Assembly (NCBI RefSeq): GCF_014217835.1
Contig: NZ_CP055263.1
Location: 2,793,501 to 2,857,500 of the forward strand
Direction of reading: 5' to 3'
Source of the DNA: Metabacillus sp. KUDC1714
GTDB taxonomy: Bacteria > Bacillota > Bacilli > Bacillales > Bacillaceae
Length of the DNA stretch: 64,000 bases
Shown here: one piece after another, positions 7,421 through 16,494 of the stretch
Numbering within the stretch: position 1 is the first letter of the stretch
How the letters are laid out: each line of letters begins with the position of its first letter
Translations under genes and position numbers: made by a program
Notes under the pieces: generated by a model
Seen by the model: only the letters and a program-made list of their open reading frames with translations
Database searches by the model: none
What the model was told of the DNA's origin: nothing

Positions 7421-9331
7421 ATGATTAGTAGAACTATGTGTAAGGAAAGAGTGGGGATCCATTTGATATTGAGAGACATTACTACAAGCAAAAGAGTAGG
7501 TATTAGAATTTCATTGATTTATCTATTCATTAGTATTGTTTGGGTACTTGCTTCTGACCTTCTAATTAATAGCTATATAACCATGACTTGGGTAAATATC
7601 CTAAAGGGTTGGATATTTGTATTCATTAACGCTCTTTTACTGTATAAATTAATTCAAAGAAATTTTGAAATTGTTGCCGAAAAAAAAGAACTTTATCAAC
7701 AACTTATTGAAAATTCTCTTGAAACAAATCTTATCCATATCGATGGGGAAATTGTTTATATTAATCAAGCAGGTGTAAATCTACTTAAAGCATATAATAG
7801 AAAACAAATTATAGGTAAGTCTGTATTTGATTTTATTCCAACTCATGAGAAAGAGAAAGCTACTGCAAGAATAGAAGAAACAAAAACACTTGGAAAATCA
7901 AGGCCTATTATTATCACGTATAAATGTCTGAATGGAGAAGAGGTTATTTGTGAATCCTTGGGTTTTGCAACAACCTATCAAGGAAAAACTGCAAACCATA
8001 TATTAGTCAGAGATGTAACGGAAAGAGAAAAAGCGATTGGGAAAATAAATTATCTAGCTTTTTACGATGAATTAACTGGTTTGCCAAATCGAAATAAGCT
8101 TTATGCTTATATGGAAAAAATAATCGGGAATCAAATGGAAGAGGGTTACCCGTTTATTGTGATGTTTATTGATATGGATCGGTTTAAGATTGTAAATGAT
8201 GCAATGGGACATAGTAGCGGTGATAAGATGCTAAAGGAAGTTGCAAATAGATTGTCGGCTTCTGTTGATCAGGATGCACTTGTAGCCCGTTTTGGTGGTG
8301 ATGAGTTTGTCATTGTTATACCTTATATGAAAAAAGAGCAGTCACATTTATTTGCTCAGCAGATTATTGAGATGTTTAAACAGCCGATACATATAGATCA
8401 GAACGAGGTTTACACAACGCCTAGTATTGGCATTACTTGTTATCCGGATGATGGTGATGATGTAGACACTCTGATTGAAAATGCAGACACAGCGATGTAC
8501 TATGCTAAGAAGACTGGAAAAAATAAATATAAAGTATTTACTCAACTATTACGTGATGATCTAAATAATCATTTTACTTTAGAAAATGGGCTTAGAAAGG
8601 CACTGGAGAAAAATGAATTCATTCTATATTATCAACCTCAGCTTCATCTCGAAACGGGTTCTGTCATTGGTGTTGAAAGCTTGATCAGATGGAATCACCC
8701 TAAAAAAGGTTTACTTTCTCCAGTATTATTTATTCCGGTAGCAGAGGAAAATGGACTTATTGTTCAAATTGGATATTGGGTGTTGGATACAGCATGTCGT
8801 CAGTTAACATTATGGCACGAAAAGGGACTTTCAAATATAACCATGGGTGTAAATATTTCTCCTATTCAATTTCGTCATAAGGATTTTATAAATCATTTAG
8901 AAAAAATTTTAACTAATAATAAACTGGATCCTAAGTATTTAAATTTAGAGATAACAGAAAGTGTGTTTATGAACATTGATGAGTCTTTATTTTTGTTAAA
9001 AAAATTAAAAGAAATTGGCGTTAAGATTTCGATTGATGATTTTGGAACGGGATATTCTTCTTTAAGTGTGCTGAAGGACCTTCCAATTGATTATTTGAAG
9101 ATTGATAAATCATTTGTAGATGATCTTTACTCAAATGAGAAAAACATTGTCCAGCCAATTATTGATATGGGCAATAATTTGAACTTACAATTAGTAGCAG
9201 AAGGAATAGAATGTAAGGAGCAATTAATGATTCTTAAAGAAAAAAAATGTCATATTGGACAAGGGTATTACTTTTGTAAACCTATGGATGTGAATGTAAC
9301 TGAAGCGTTTATAAAAAATAATTTAAAATAA
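7421..9331 (+). CDS. Membrane-anchored PAS-GGDEF-EAL cyclic-di-GMP protein
   Basis: 636-aa signalling protein for cyclic-di-GMP turnover. Two membrane segments (about residues 28-48 and 52-75) are followed by a PAS domain (about 85-200), a GGDEF domain (about 210-375; intact GGDEF in ARFGGDEFVIV) and an EAL domain (about 395-632). EAL marks are ESLIRW (Ala to Ser in EAL, Glu kept), LEITES, SIDDFGTGYSSL, LKIDKSF and VAEGIE. The product-inhibition RxxD site expected just before GGDEF is not seen (VDQD instead). The start is uncertain: ATG at 7421 or 7436, or a later TTG at 7463, with no clear RBS. It stands alone, inserted between yisL and yisN compared with B. subtilis. Confidence 0.9.
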   Translation: MISRTMCKERVGIHLILRDITTSKRVGIRISLIYLFISIVWVLASDLLINSYITMTWVNILKGWIFVFINALLLYKLIQRNFEIVAEKKELYQQLIENSLETNLIHIDGEIVYINQAGVNLLKAYNRKQIIGKSVFDFIPTHEKEKATARIEETKTLGKSRPIIITYKCLNGEEVICESLGFATTYQGKTANHILVRDVTEREKAIGKINYLAFYDELTGLPNRNKLYAYMEKIIGNQMEEGYPFIVMFIDMDRFKIVNDAMGHSSGDKMLKEVANRLSASVDQDALVARFGGDEFVIVIPYMKKEQSHLFAQQIIEMFKQPIHIDQNEVYTTPSIGITCYPDDGDDVDTLIENADTAMYYAKKTGKNKYKVFTQLLRDDLNNHFTLENGLRKALEKNEFILYYQPQLHLETGSVIGVESLIRWNHPKKGLLSPVLFIPVAEENGLIVQIGYWVLDTACRQLTLWHEKGLSNITMGVNISPIQFRHKDFINHLEKILTNNKLDPKYLNLEITESVFMNIDESLFLLKKLKEIGVKISIDDFGTGYSSLSVLKDLPIDYLKIDKSFVDDLYSNEKNIVQPIIDMGNNLNLQLVAEGIECKEQLMILKEKKCHIGQGYYFCKPMDVNVTEAFIKNNLK

Positions 9332-9334
9332 AGA

Positions 9335-9368
9335 AAGCTTGAAAACCCATCACTGGTTTCAAGCTTCA
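9335..9368. terminator. Bidirectional terminator-like hairpin between convergent genes
   Basis: AAGCTTGAAAACC pairs with GGTTTCAAGCTT (one bulge). On the minus side it runs into a T-rich stretch and on the plus side it directly follows the GGDEF-EAL stop. Confidence 0.65.
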
Positions 9369-9396
9369 TACCTCAAGTTAATAATGATGTCCTCAG

Positions 9397-9957
9397 TTAA
9401 TATTTAGACATAATAAGGCTTCTATCATCTAAACTAGTAGTAAATTCTATTCGATCTGAGGAGTGAACTCCCCGCTCAAAGTGATGTTGAACTGCACAAA
9501 TACAATCTTCATTATCAAATTGAAAGAAGGATACGCCTTTTTTATGAACCTTGTTTTCAAAAAATAGATGTTGATTGTAGGAATAAACACAATCATATGG
9601 TGAAAATGATAAGGAGTTAAGATGTTTGATAAACTGGTTAAATGTCTCGTCACGTAATTCCTTTAACATTTCATCTAGTGCAACAGGAAGTCTTTTTCTA
9701 ATCCGTATGGTTTCCCCTGAATTTAGTGAAAATAAACCAAGCTCTGTTTTCACCTTACCCAATCCCATCCATTTTCCAGGTTTCCACCCAAGTGGACTAA
9801 GAATTTCAAAATCATAATCTCGAATCTCTTCTAATAAATGAAGTTCATCATTCATATCATCATATATAACATATTGTTCGTTCGTTACTTCAATCAAACC
9901 AATTAAGTACGAACGTTTTTGATTTAATAACAGATCTGTTCGTTTATAAGGACACAT
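9397..9957 (-). CDS. yisN: DUF2777 family protein YisN
   Basis: 186-aa soluble protein of unknown function, matching B. subtilis YisN in size and place (immediately divergent from asnO). No membrane segment, signal peptide or catalytic motif is visible. It is rich in aromatic and charged residues with short beta-rich stretches (LIGLIEVTNEQYVIYDD). The start at 9957 is supported by GGAGGGT 7 bp upstream; a nearby out-of-frame ATG stops at once. It is convergent with the GGDEF-EAL gene and shares the hairpin at 9335. Confidence 0.75.
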   Translation of the reverse strand: MCPYKRTDLLLNQKRSYLIGLIEVTNEQYVIYDDMNDELHLLEEIRDYDFEILSPLGWKPGKWMGLGKVKTELGLFSLNSGETIRIRKRLPVALDEMLKELRDETFNQFIKHLNSLSFSPYDCVYSYNQHLFFENKVHKKGVSFFQFDNEDCICAVQHHFERGVHSSDRIEFTTSLDDRSLIMSKY

Positions 9958-10171
9958 TCATTTTACCCTCCAGTGATTGTGAAACATGTAACAAGAGTTT
10001 TTTAGTGGTTTATTCTTCGTTTTAGACAAAATTAGCAATGTTTATGCATGATCAAATTTTCTTAGGACAAATCAACAATTTATTTTGTTGGGCATACAAT
10101 AAAATCTGCGATAGGTAATAGGACGTGATGTATAAAGCTTAAGAAAATTACACTAGGGAGATGATGCTTCA

Positions 10172-12022
10172 ATGTGTGGGATTACAGGGTGGATTAATTT
10201 TAAGGAGAATATAGGCACTGCACAAGATACAGTGATAAAAATGACAGAAACGTTAGCAAAAAGGGGCCCAGATGATACGAACATATGGGGAGAAAATCGC
10301 GTGTTATTCGGTCATAAACGTTTAATTGTAGTGGATCCGGAATGTGGAATCCAACCGATGACTCGCACGAAAGAGGGGAATTCCTATACAATTTGTTATA
10401 ATGGTGAGCTTTATAACACAGAGGATATAAGAAAGGTCCTTTTAGCAAAGGGGTACACGTTTAAAGGTCATTCAGATACAGAAGTACTGTTGCAATCCTA
10501 CATTGAGTGGGAAGAAGAGTGTGTGCATCATCTTAATGGGATTTTTGCATTTGCTGTTTGGGATTCCACTAAGCAGAAGTTATTCATAGGAAGGGACCGT
10601 TTAGGAGTGAAGCCTTTATTTTACAAAGAAGAAAATGGCTCACTTATTTTTGGTTCCGAATTAAAAGCAATATTAGCCCATCCATCTGTTTCGGCTGTGT
10701 TGGATAAAACTGGTTTATCTGAAATTTTCGGTGTTGGTCCTTCAAGAACACCTGGTGTTGGTGTTTTTAAAGGGATTGACGAACTACGTCCGGCACATGC
10801 TCTTATTTATACCAAGGATGGACTAAAAAAGTGGCGCTATTGGAATGTTGAAAGTAAGCAGCATGAAGATACAATAGAGGAAACAGCCGAAAGAGTTCGT
10901 TATTTATTTACAGATGCCGTACAAAGACAGCTCGTATCTGATGTGCCATTATGTACATTTTTATCTGGTGGGTTAGATTCAAGTGCGATAACAGCAGTTG
11001 CAGCAGAACATTATAAAAAAGAAGGAAAAGGAAGTCTTCATACTTATTCGATTGATTATGAGGATAACGAAAAGTTTTTCAAAGCGAATGAGTTTCAACC
11101 AAATTCAGATGCTCCTTGGATTGACAAAATGAGTGAAACATTCAATACTGTTCACCATCGAAGCATTATTACCCAACAAGAACTAGTGGATCACTTAATA
11201 GAGGCGACAACTGTTCGTGATTTACCAGGTATGGCTGATGTTGATTCTTCCTTACTTTGGTTTTGCAGAGAAATTAAAAAGGACTTTGTTGTTGGCTTAT
11301 CAGGAGAATGTGCTGATGAAATCTTTGGAGGATATCCATGGTTCCATCGACCAGATGATCTAGCAAGAACAGCTTTTCCATGGATGCGTTCAACTGATGA
11401 AAGAATAAAGTTGTTAAAGCCAGAATGGCAGGATAAATTAAAGTTAAACGAGTATGTGCAAGCACGATATCAGGAAACAGTCAATGAAACACCACTACTT
11501 GAAGGTGAGTCAGAAATAGAGGCGCAAAGACGACAACTCTTTTATTTAAACATCCATTGGTTCATGGCTAACTTGTTAGATCGTAAAGATCGTATGAGTA
11601 TGGGCGCAAGCTTGGAGGTTCGTGTACCATTTGCTGACCATCGTCTCGTGGAATACGTTTGGAATATCCCATGGAATGTGAAAATGCACGGAGACCGTGA
11701 AAAGGGTATTTTACGTAAAGCGTTAGAAGGGTTACTTCCGGATGAAGTGCTGTATCGTAAGAAAAGCCCATATCCGAAAACACATAATCCAGAGTATACA
11801 AGATTGGTGAAAAATTGGCTTCAATCATTAGTCAACAATAAAGACTCGATCTTACATGTGCTCTTAAATAAACAAGCATTAACTAACATTATTGAATCAG
11901 AGGGTAGAGCGTTTCAGGTACCTTGGTTTGGTCAATTAATGTCTGGACCGCAGCTATTGGCACACTTAGCTCAGATTCATGTATGGTTTGAAAACTATTC
12001 GATAAATATTGATGAAAGATAA
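10172..12022 (+). CDS. asnO: Asparagine synthase (glutamine-hydrolysing)
   Basis: 616-aa class B asparagine synthetase: aspartate + glutamine + ATP to asparagine + glutamate + AMP + PPi. Cys2 is the glutaminase nucleophile (MCGITGW), so the initiator Met must be removed; the N-terminal Ntn domain (1-200) carries RGPDD and YNGEL. The synthetase domain carries the PPi loop LSGGLDSSA (about residue 270) and GECADEIFGGYPW. Length and place between yisN and the yisQ-like gene match B. subtilis asnO, one of three paralogues there and linked to sporulation. RBS AGGGAGATG; terminator directly downstream. Confidence 0.93.
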   Translation: MCGITGWINFKENIGTAQDTVIKMTETLAKRGPDDTNIWGENRVLFGHKRLIVVDPECGIQPMTRTKEGNSYTICYNGELYNTEDIRKVLLAKGYTFKGHSDTEVLLQSYIEWEEECVHHLNGIFAFAVWDSTKQKLFIGRDRLGVKPLFYKEENGSLIFGSELKAILAHPSVSAVLDKTGLSEIFGVGPSRTPGVGVFKGIDELRPAHALIYTKDGLKKWRYWNVESKQHEDTIEETAERVRYLFTDAVQRQLVSDVPLCTFLSGGLDSSAITAVAAEHYKKEGKGSLHTYSIDYEDNEKFFKANEFQPNSDAPWIDKMSETFNTVHHRSIITQQELVDHLIEATTVRDLPGMADVDSSLLWFCREIKKDFVVGLSGECADEIFGGYPWFHRPDDLARTAFPWMRSTDERIKLLKPEWQDKLKLNEYVQARYQETVNETPLLEGESEIEAQRRQLFYLNIHWFMANLLDRKDRMSMGASLEVRVPFADHRLVEYVWNIPWNVKMHGDREKGILRKALEGLLPDEVLYRKKSPYPKTHNPEYTRLVKNWLQSLVNNKDSILHVLLNKQALTNIIESEGRAFQVPWFGQLMSGPQLLAHLAQIHVWFENYSINIDER

Positions 12023-12030
12023 ATAGATGA

Positions 12031-12056
12031 AGGGACTGCTAATAAGCAGTCCCTTT
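12031..12056 (+). terminator. Intrinsic terminator of asnO
   Basis: AAGGGACTGCT pairs perfectly with AGCAGTCCCTT around AATA and runs into TTTT. Confidence 0.9.
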
Positions 12057-12098
12057 TAATTTAAAGAATAAAGTATAAATATTTGAACTAAGTGTCGG

Positions 12099-12218
12099 TG
12101 TCTAGCTCCAGCGCCTAGCCCCTCTTGGGTCTAAGCCACAAGTGAATTGAAGACAAAGAACGTCTTCTATTCACTTGCGTCTTATTGCCCGAGGCTGAGC
12201 AAGGCGCTTCCGCCTTTC
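12099..12218 (+). repeat. Repeat A, copy 2
   Basis: Same element as at 5560. Inner stem CAAGTGAAT-t-GAAGAC against GTCTTC-t-ATTCACTTG; two positions differ from copy 1 on both arms and pairing is kept. The right edge touches the stop codon of the convergent MATE gene. Confidence 0.9.
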
Positions 12219-13577
12219 TTAGGATACAGCAGGGCGATGAGAGAAGCTTTTTGTCATCCATGCACGAGATTTCCAACGATAAAGCATAATGATCCCTCGG
12301 ACCCATTCATCACAAATATAAGCGATCCAGACCCCAACAAGGCCTAAATCATAGTGAATCCCTAAAATATATGCAATTGGTACAGCAATGCCCCACATTG
12401 AAAGGATTCCCATATAAGTCGGGAACCTAATATCTCCTGCAGCCCGCAATGACCCGATGATCACCATATTAAACGCCCTTCCAGGTTCGAGTAGTATGGT
12501 TAGGAGGATGAGTGTCCCACCAATTTCTAGAATTCTTTCATTGGAAGTGAAAATTCCAAGAAGAGGGTCGGAAAAAATGGTGAAAATAATCGCCATAAGA
12601 GTCGAGATAACAATTCCCGAATATAAACTTCTTAAACAACGTTTATAAGCTGAATCATATTCCTTGGCACCAATTAAATATCCAATCATAATTTGTGTTC
12701 CTTGACTGACAGCCATACTAAACAACAAAATAAACATCATTAAATTTTGCGTATAGATTTTGGTAGTTAATGCTTCGGTACCAATCATTGTGATAAAGAA
12801 CGTAATCACCATTTGTGAAGTGTTATATGAAAGTTGTTCACCTGCAGTAGGTACCCCGATATGCAATAGGTTTTTTAAATGATGTGTTGGTAGCTTGAAA
12901 AGTTCTTTAAGATTGATTGTAAAGTGAACACGTTGTTTTAACATATAAAGGATCACGATTAAACCGATTATCCTGGAGACTACAGTTGAAATCGCAACTC
13001 CTTGAACACCGAGTACTGGGAAACCAAAAGGACCAAATATGAACAAATAGTTACCAATAATATTTATTAGGTTCATTCCGATGGTAAGATACATCGTATC
13101 TTTTGTATAGCCGTAACTCTTAAGAATAGCACTAGCAGTCATAATCAATGCTTGAATAAACGAAAATCCACCAACAAGCTGTAAATAGACAGTTGCTTCG
13201 GGTAAGAGCTCCCTAGGTAGATTCATAAGCAAAAGGATATCTTCACTTGCAATTACAATGACTACACTAATTATGATACTTATTAAAAGGTTTGCAGAGA
13301 GTGATACAGATGATATCCCTTTTGCATCCTTGTAATTATTTGCACCTAAATATTGAGAAACAAGGATAGTTGTTCCTGTTGCAATAAATCCAAACATGAC
13401 AATTAACAGAAATAAAATTTGATTTGATACACCAACAGCAGCCACTGAGTTATCAGAGTATTGGCTCAGCATAAGTGTATCAGCATTCCCCATCAACATA
13501 TGGAGCATTACTTCAATGAAAATAGGCCATGTAAGAGCAAATAATGTCATTTTACGATCTTGTCTTGTTAATGACAT
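12219..13577 (-). CDS. yisQ: MATE family efflux transporter (YisQ-like)
   Basis: 452-aa polytopic membrane protein with about twelve hydrophobic segments in two similar halves, the MATE/NorM layout. The N-terminal half has a typical PIFIEVMLHMLMGNADTLML segment. MATE proteins export cationic drugs or metabolites in exchange for Na+ or H+. The start at 13577 follows AAAGGAGTTGAGAAAT; three codons further up there is no better RBS. It is divergent from the AraC regulator at 13700, as yisQ is from yisR in B. subtilis, so that regulator may control it (inference). The stop codon lies at the very edge of repeat A copy 2, so the last few residues may have been set by the repeat. Confidence 0.9.
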   Translation of the reverse strand: MSLTRQDRKMTLFALTWPIFIEVMLHMLMGNADTLMLSQYSDNSVAAVGVSNQILFLLIVMFGFIATGTTILVSQYLGANNYKDAKGISSVSLSANLLISIIISVVIVIASEDILLLMNLPRELLPEATVYLQLVGGFSFIQALIMTASAILKSYGYTKDTMYLTIGMNLINIIGNYLFIFGPFGFPVLGVQGVAISTVVSRIIGLIVILYMLKQRVHFTINLKELFKLPTHHLKNLLHIGVPTAGEQLSYNTSQMVITFFITMIGTEALTTKIYTQNLMMFILLFSMAVSQGTQIMIGYLIGAKEYDSAYKRCLRSLYSGIVISTLMAIIFTIFSDPLLGIFTSNERILEIGGTLILLTILLEPGRAFNMVIIGSLRAAGDIRFPTYMGILSMWGIAVPIAYILGIHYDLGLVGVWIAYICDEWVRGIIMLYRWKSRAWMTKSFSHRPAVS

Positions 13578-13699
13578 ATTTCTCAACTCCTTTAATTTAT
13601 ACGTTATTAATCCTTACTTAGTTTACAGAGATTGCAGTATAATAGAAAGGGAGTAAAACGATAATTTTTGGAGAAATACGACTATAAGGAAGATCAAAA

Positions 13700-14572
13700 A
13701 TGTCCTATATTGAATTTAAAGTTCCACCATTTCCTACTTTAATTACTGGAGGGTATGCGGTATTTGAGAAGGGAACAAAACACTTTAGACGGGTTTTCAC
13801 GGTATTTGACTTGATCTATGTTAAGTCTGGAGAATTGTATATGACTGAGGATGATATTCCATATACAGTTGGCGCGGGGCAATACATTATATTAGTTCCA
13901 GGATTTGAACACTTTGGTCATAAAGGCAGCCAAACAAAAACGGAATACTATTGGCTTCATTTTTTAATGCCTTCAAATTATGATCTTGTTGAAAAAGGTA
14001 TTGAGAATTGGGCTGATATTCAAGAATCGGAGGGCGATCTTGTTACCCCATCAAGCTATCGATTTTGTCTGCCTTGTTTTGGAGAGATTGAGAATGTGAA
14101 GTTCGTAGAAAATATATTTGAAAACTTAATGAGTATGAATCATCAAACACCAGATTATCAGCTGAGACAACAACTGTATTTTCAAGAATTCCTTCTCCAT
14201 CTGCAAAAAGAAGCATGTAAAATCCCAACTGCTGCTGAACGAGTTGTTGAGGAAACAGTAAAATATATACAGGAACATTTTAAAGAAGAAGTGAAAATGG
14301 AGGATATTGCAAAATACCTTCACTTTCACCCAGATTATATTACACGCTGTATGCAAAAAGTTATTGGTGTCACACCAAATATGTATTTAAACCAGTATCG
14401 AATGAATGAAGCGAAAAAAATGTTGGCAACAACAGATGACAAAGTTGCCAGCATCTCTCAAGAGATAGGGATTATCGATTCCACTTATTTTTCAAAACTT
14501 TTTAAAAGAATAGAGGGCTTAAGCCCATTAGAGTACAGAAAAGTGATCCATCGACGAGAACGAAGAGGGTAA
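13700..14572 (+). CDS. yisR: AraC family transcriptional regulator (YisR-like)
   Basis: 290-aa regulator. Residues 1-150 form an AraC-type cupin sensor domain (VGAGQYIILVPGFEHFGHKG) and residues 190-285 the double helix-turn-helix DNA-binding domain (MEDIAKYLHFHPDYITRCMQ, then ISQEIGIIDSTYFSKLFKR and SPLEYRK). RBS TAAGGAAG. It is divergent from the MATE gene, with 122 bp between them holding both promoters. It ends 3 bp from the stop of the convergent GH13 gene, with no separating terminator visible. A sugar ligand and control of neighbouring genes are plausible but not shown. Confidence 0.88.
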   Translation: MSYIEFKVPPFPTLITGGYAVFEKGTKHFRRVFTVFDLIYVKSGELYMTEDDIPYTVGAGQYIILVPGFEHFGHKGSQTKTEYYWLHFLMPSNYDLVEKGIENWADIQESEGDLVTPSSYRFCLPCFGEIENVKFVENIFENLMSMNHQTPDYQLRQQLYFQEFLLHLQKEACKIPTAAERVVEETVKYIQEHFKEEVKMEDIAKYLHFHPDYITRCMQKVIGVTPNMYLNQYRMNEAKKMLATTDDKVASISQEIGIIDSTYFSKLFKRIEGLSPLEYRKVIHRRERRG

Positions 14573-14575
14573 AGA

Positions 14576-16336
14576 CTACTTATTTATTAGTAAAAACGTA
14601 AAATCATATGGCTCCAGCGTGACTGAAACATGGGTAGTATGTGCTGAGAATTCTTCCATTTTCCATAAATCAAGTATGGTTTGATCGTGTAAATCAAGTG
14701 GTAATGGAAGAGTTTGCTTAGTAGGGTGATTATTCATAACAGCAAGGAAAAGCTGTTTGTCATTTTCTTTGCTATAACATAAATAATTATGTTCATTACT
14801 AGCTTCCAAAACTTTAAAAGTTCCTTCGTTTGCTAGAATTGGATAGCTTTTTCGCAAATTTAGTAGCTTTTTAAAAAATTCTAGCATTTCTTGATCTTGC
14901 TCCTCTTTATCCCACACCATACACTTTCTACATCCGGGATCCTGCTCACCTGTAAGTCCAACTTCATCACCATAATAAATTGAGGGTGAGCCAGTAAAGC
15001 TAAGCTGAAAAGCGGTTAGTAGCTTTACTTTTTGTTTATTCATACGTGCAAGGTTTAAAAGGCGAGGTGTATCATGGCTCCCAACTAGATTAAACGCCGC
15101 CTCCTGAACAGTTTTTTGATATTGGTGTAAATAGGCTTGAAGATCAAGACTAAATTGTTCAGCACCGATCGCATCATAAGCAAAAAAGCGAAGCAGGTGA
15201 TTTGCTAAAGGATAATTCATTACAGCATCAAATTGGTCACCCTGAAGCCATGGCATAGCATCATGCCATACTTCTCCAACAAGGTACACATCTTTATTTA
15301 CCTTTTTCACAGCCTGTCTAAATTCTCGCCAAAATTGATGATCAATTTCGTTTGCAACATCCAGTCTCCAGCCATCAATTTGAAACTCGCTTACCCAGTA
15401 TTGACCTACCTCAATCAAGTACTTTTTTACTTCAGGGTTCTGCGTGTTTAACTTTGGCATTGACTTTTCAAATGCAAATGTATGATATTGAAGTGGTTCA
15501 TCTTCCGGTTGATTTGAAGAAAAATGAAACCAATCCTTATAGGCAGAGCTTTCTCCATTAATTAATACATCCTGAAAAGGGGGAAACTCTTCACCGCAGT
15601 GATTAAATACTGCATCGAGCATCACCTTTATTCCATGCTTATGACATTCAGAAACTAAGCGCTTAAAGGTTTGCTTATCACCAAATTGAGGATCAATTTC
15701 CATATAATCGATCGAATCATATTTATGATTTGAACGAGCTTTGAAAATCGGGGTAAAGTAAATCCCGCTAATTCCTAAATCAACTAAATAATCGAGATGT
15801 TGGATTACACCTTCTAAGTCACCACCAAAGATCGTAGTAGTTGTTGGATCAGAACTATTCCAAGGAAGAGTTTCGCTTGGATCATTTTGAGAATTCCCAT
15901 TTGCAAATCGATCAGGGAAAATTTGATACCAAACAGTGTCCTTAACCCAGCTTGGGGCAGTAAAACGATCTGATGGATGATGAAAGGGAAAACAGAAATA
16001 AGCCGAAAAGTCATCGTGAACAGTATTGCTAAATCCCCTTTCCGTATAAAAACTCTCTTGTTCATTACTTTTCAAATGAAATGCATAGCGCAGCCGCCGC
16101 TGTGGTGGAATGATTTCTACAACCCAATAATCAAATAAATTGTCACTGCCACTTTTCTGCATTTCAATAAAGGAATGTCTCCATTTATTTCCTTCAAATT
16201 CAAAAGGATCACCATAGTAAAGAAAAATAGTATTTATGTCATTACGTTTTGTCTGTATTTGGATATGTATCATATCGTCATTACATGCATAGGCAAATTG
16301 ATTTTTTGGTCGATGGTAAATGGCCTCTTTAAGCAT
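14576..16336 (-). CDS. GH13 alpha-glycosidase (neopullulanase/cyclomaltodextrinase type)
   Basis: 586-aa glycoside hydrolase family 13 enzyme without signal peptide, so cytosolic; such enzymes open cyclodextrins or cut pullulan and maltodextrins. An N-terminal beta-rich domain (1-120, the GH13_20 dimer/CBM34-like part) precedes the (beta/alpha)8 barrel. All four conserved regions are intact: DAVFNHCG, GWRLDVANEI (nucleophile Asp), VGEVWHD (acid/base Glu) and LVGSHDTPR. YFTPIFKARSNHKYD is also typical. The start at 16336 follows GAAGGAGGAATT; seven codons of extra frame upstream have no RBS. It is divergent from the second, degenerate GH13 gene. Confidence 0.92.
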   Translation of the reverse strand: MLKEAIYHRPKNQFAYACNDDMIHIQIQTKRNDINTIFLYYGDPFEFEGNKWRHSFIEMQKSGSDNLFDYWVVEIIPPQRRLRYAFHLKSNEQESFYTERGFSNTVHDDFSAYFCFPFHHPSDRFTAPSWVKDTVWYQIFPDRFANGNSQNDPSETLPWNSSDPTTTTIFGGDLEGVIQHLDYLVDLGISGIYFTPIFKARSNHKYDSIDYMEIDPQFGDKQTFKRLVSECHKHGIKVMLDAVFNHCGEEFPPFQDVLINGESSAYKDWFHFSSNQPEDEPLQYHTFAFEKSMPKLNTQNPEVKKYLIEVGQYWVSEFQIDGWRLDVANEIDHQFWREFRQAVKKVNKDVYLVGEVWHDAMPWLQGDQFDAVMNYPLANHLLRFFAYDAIGAEQFSLDLQAYLHQYQKTVQEAAFNLVGSHDTPRLLNLARMNKQKVKLLTAFQLSFTGSPSIYYGDEVGLTGEQDPGCRKCMVWDKEEQDQEMLEFFKKLLNLRKSYPILANEGTFKVLEASNEHNYLCYSKENDKQLFLAVMNNHPTKQTLPLPLDLHDQTILDLWKMEEFSAHTTHVSVTLEPYDFTFLLINK

Positions 16337-16494
16337 AATTCCTCCTTCACAATCCATTCACAGATTTTAAGATCTATTATAGAATCGACACATATTTAAA
16401 AAAATAACCAATTAAGTTTGACGTGCTATGAGTGAAAACGCTACTCTTAACATTGTAGACAAAATATTCGCGATTATTGGAGGAACGGAAGAAT

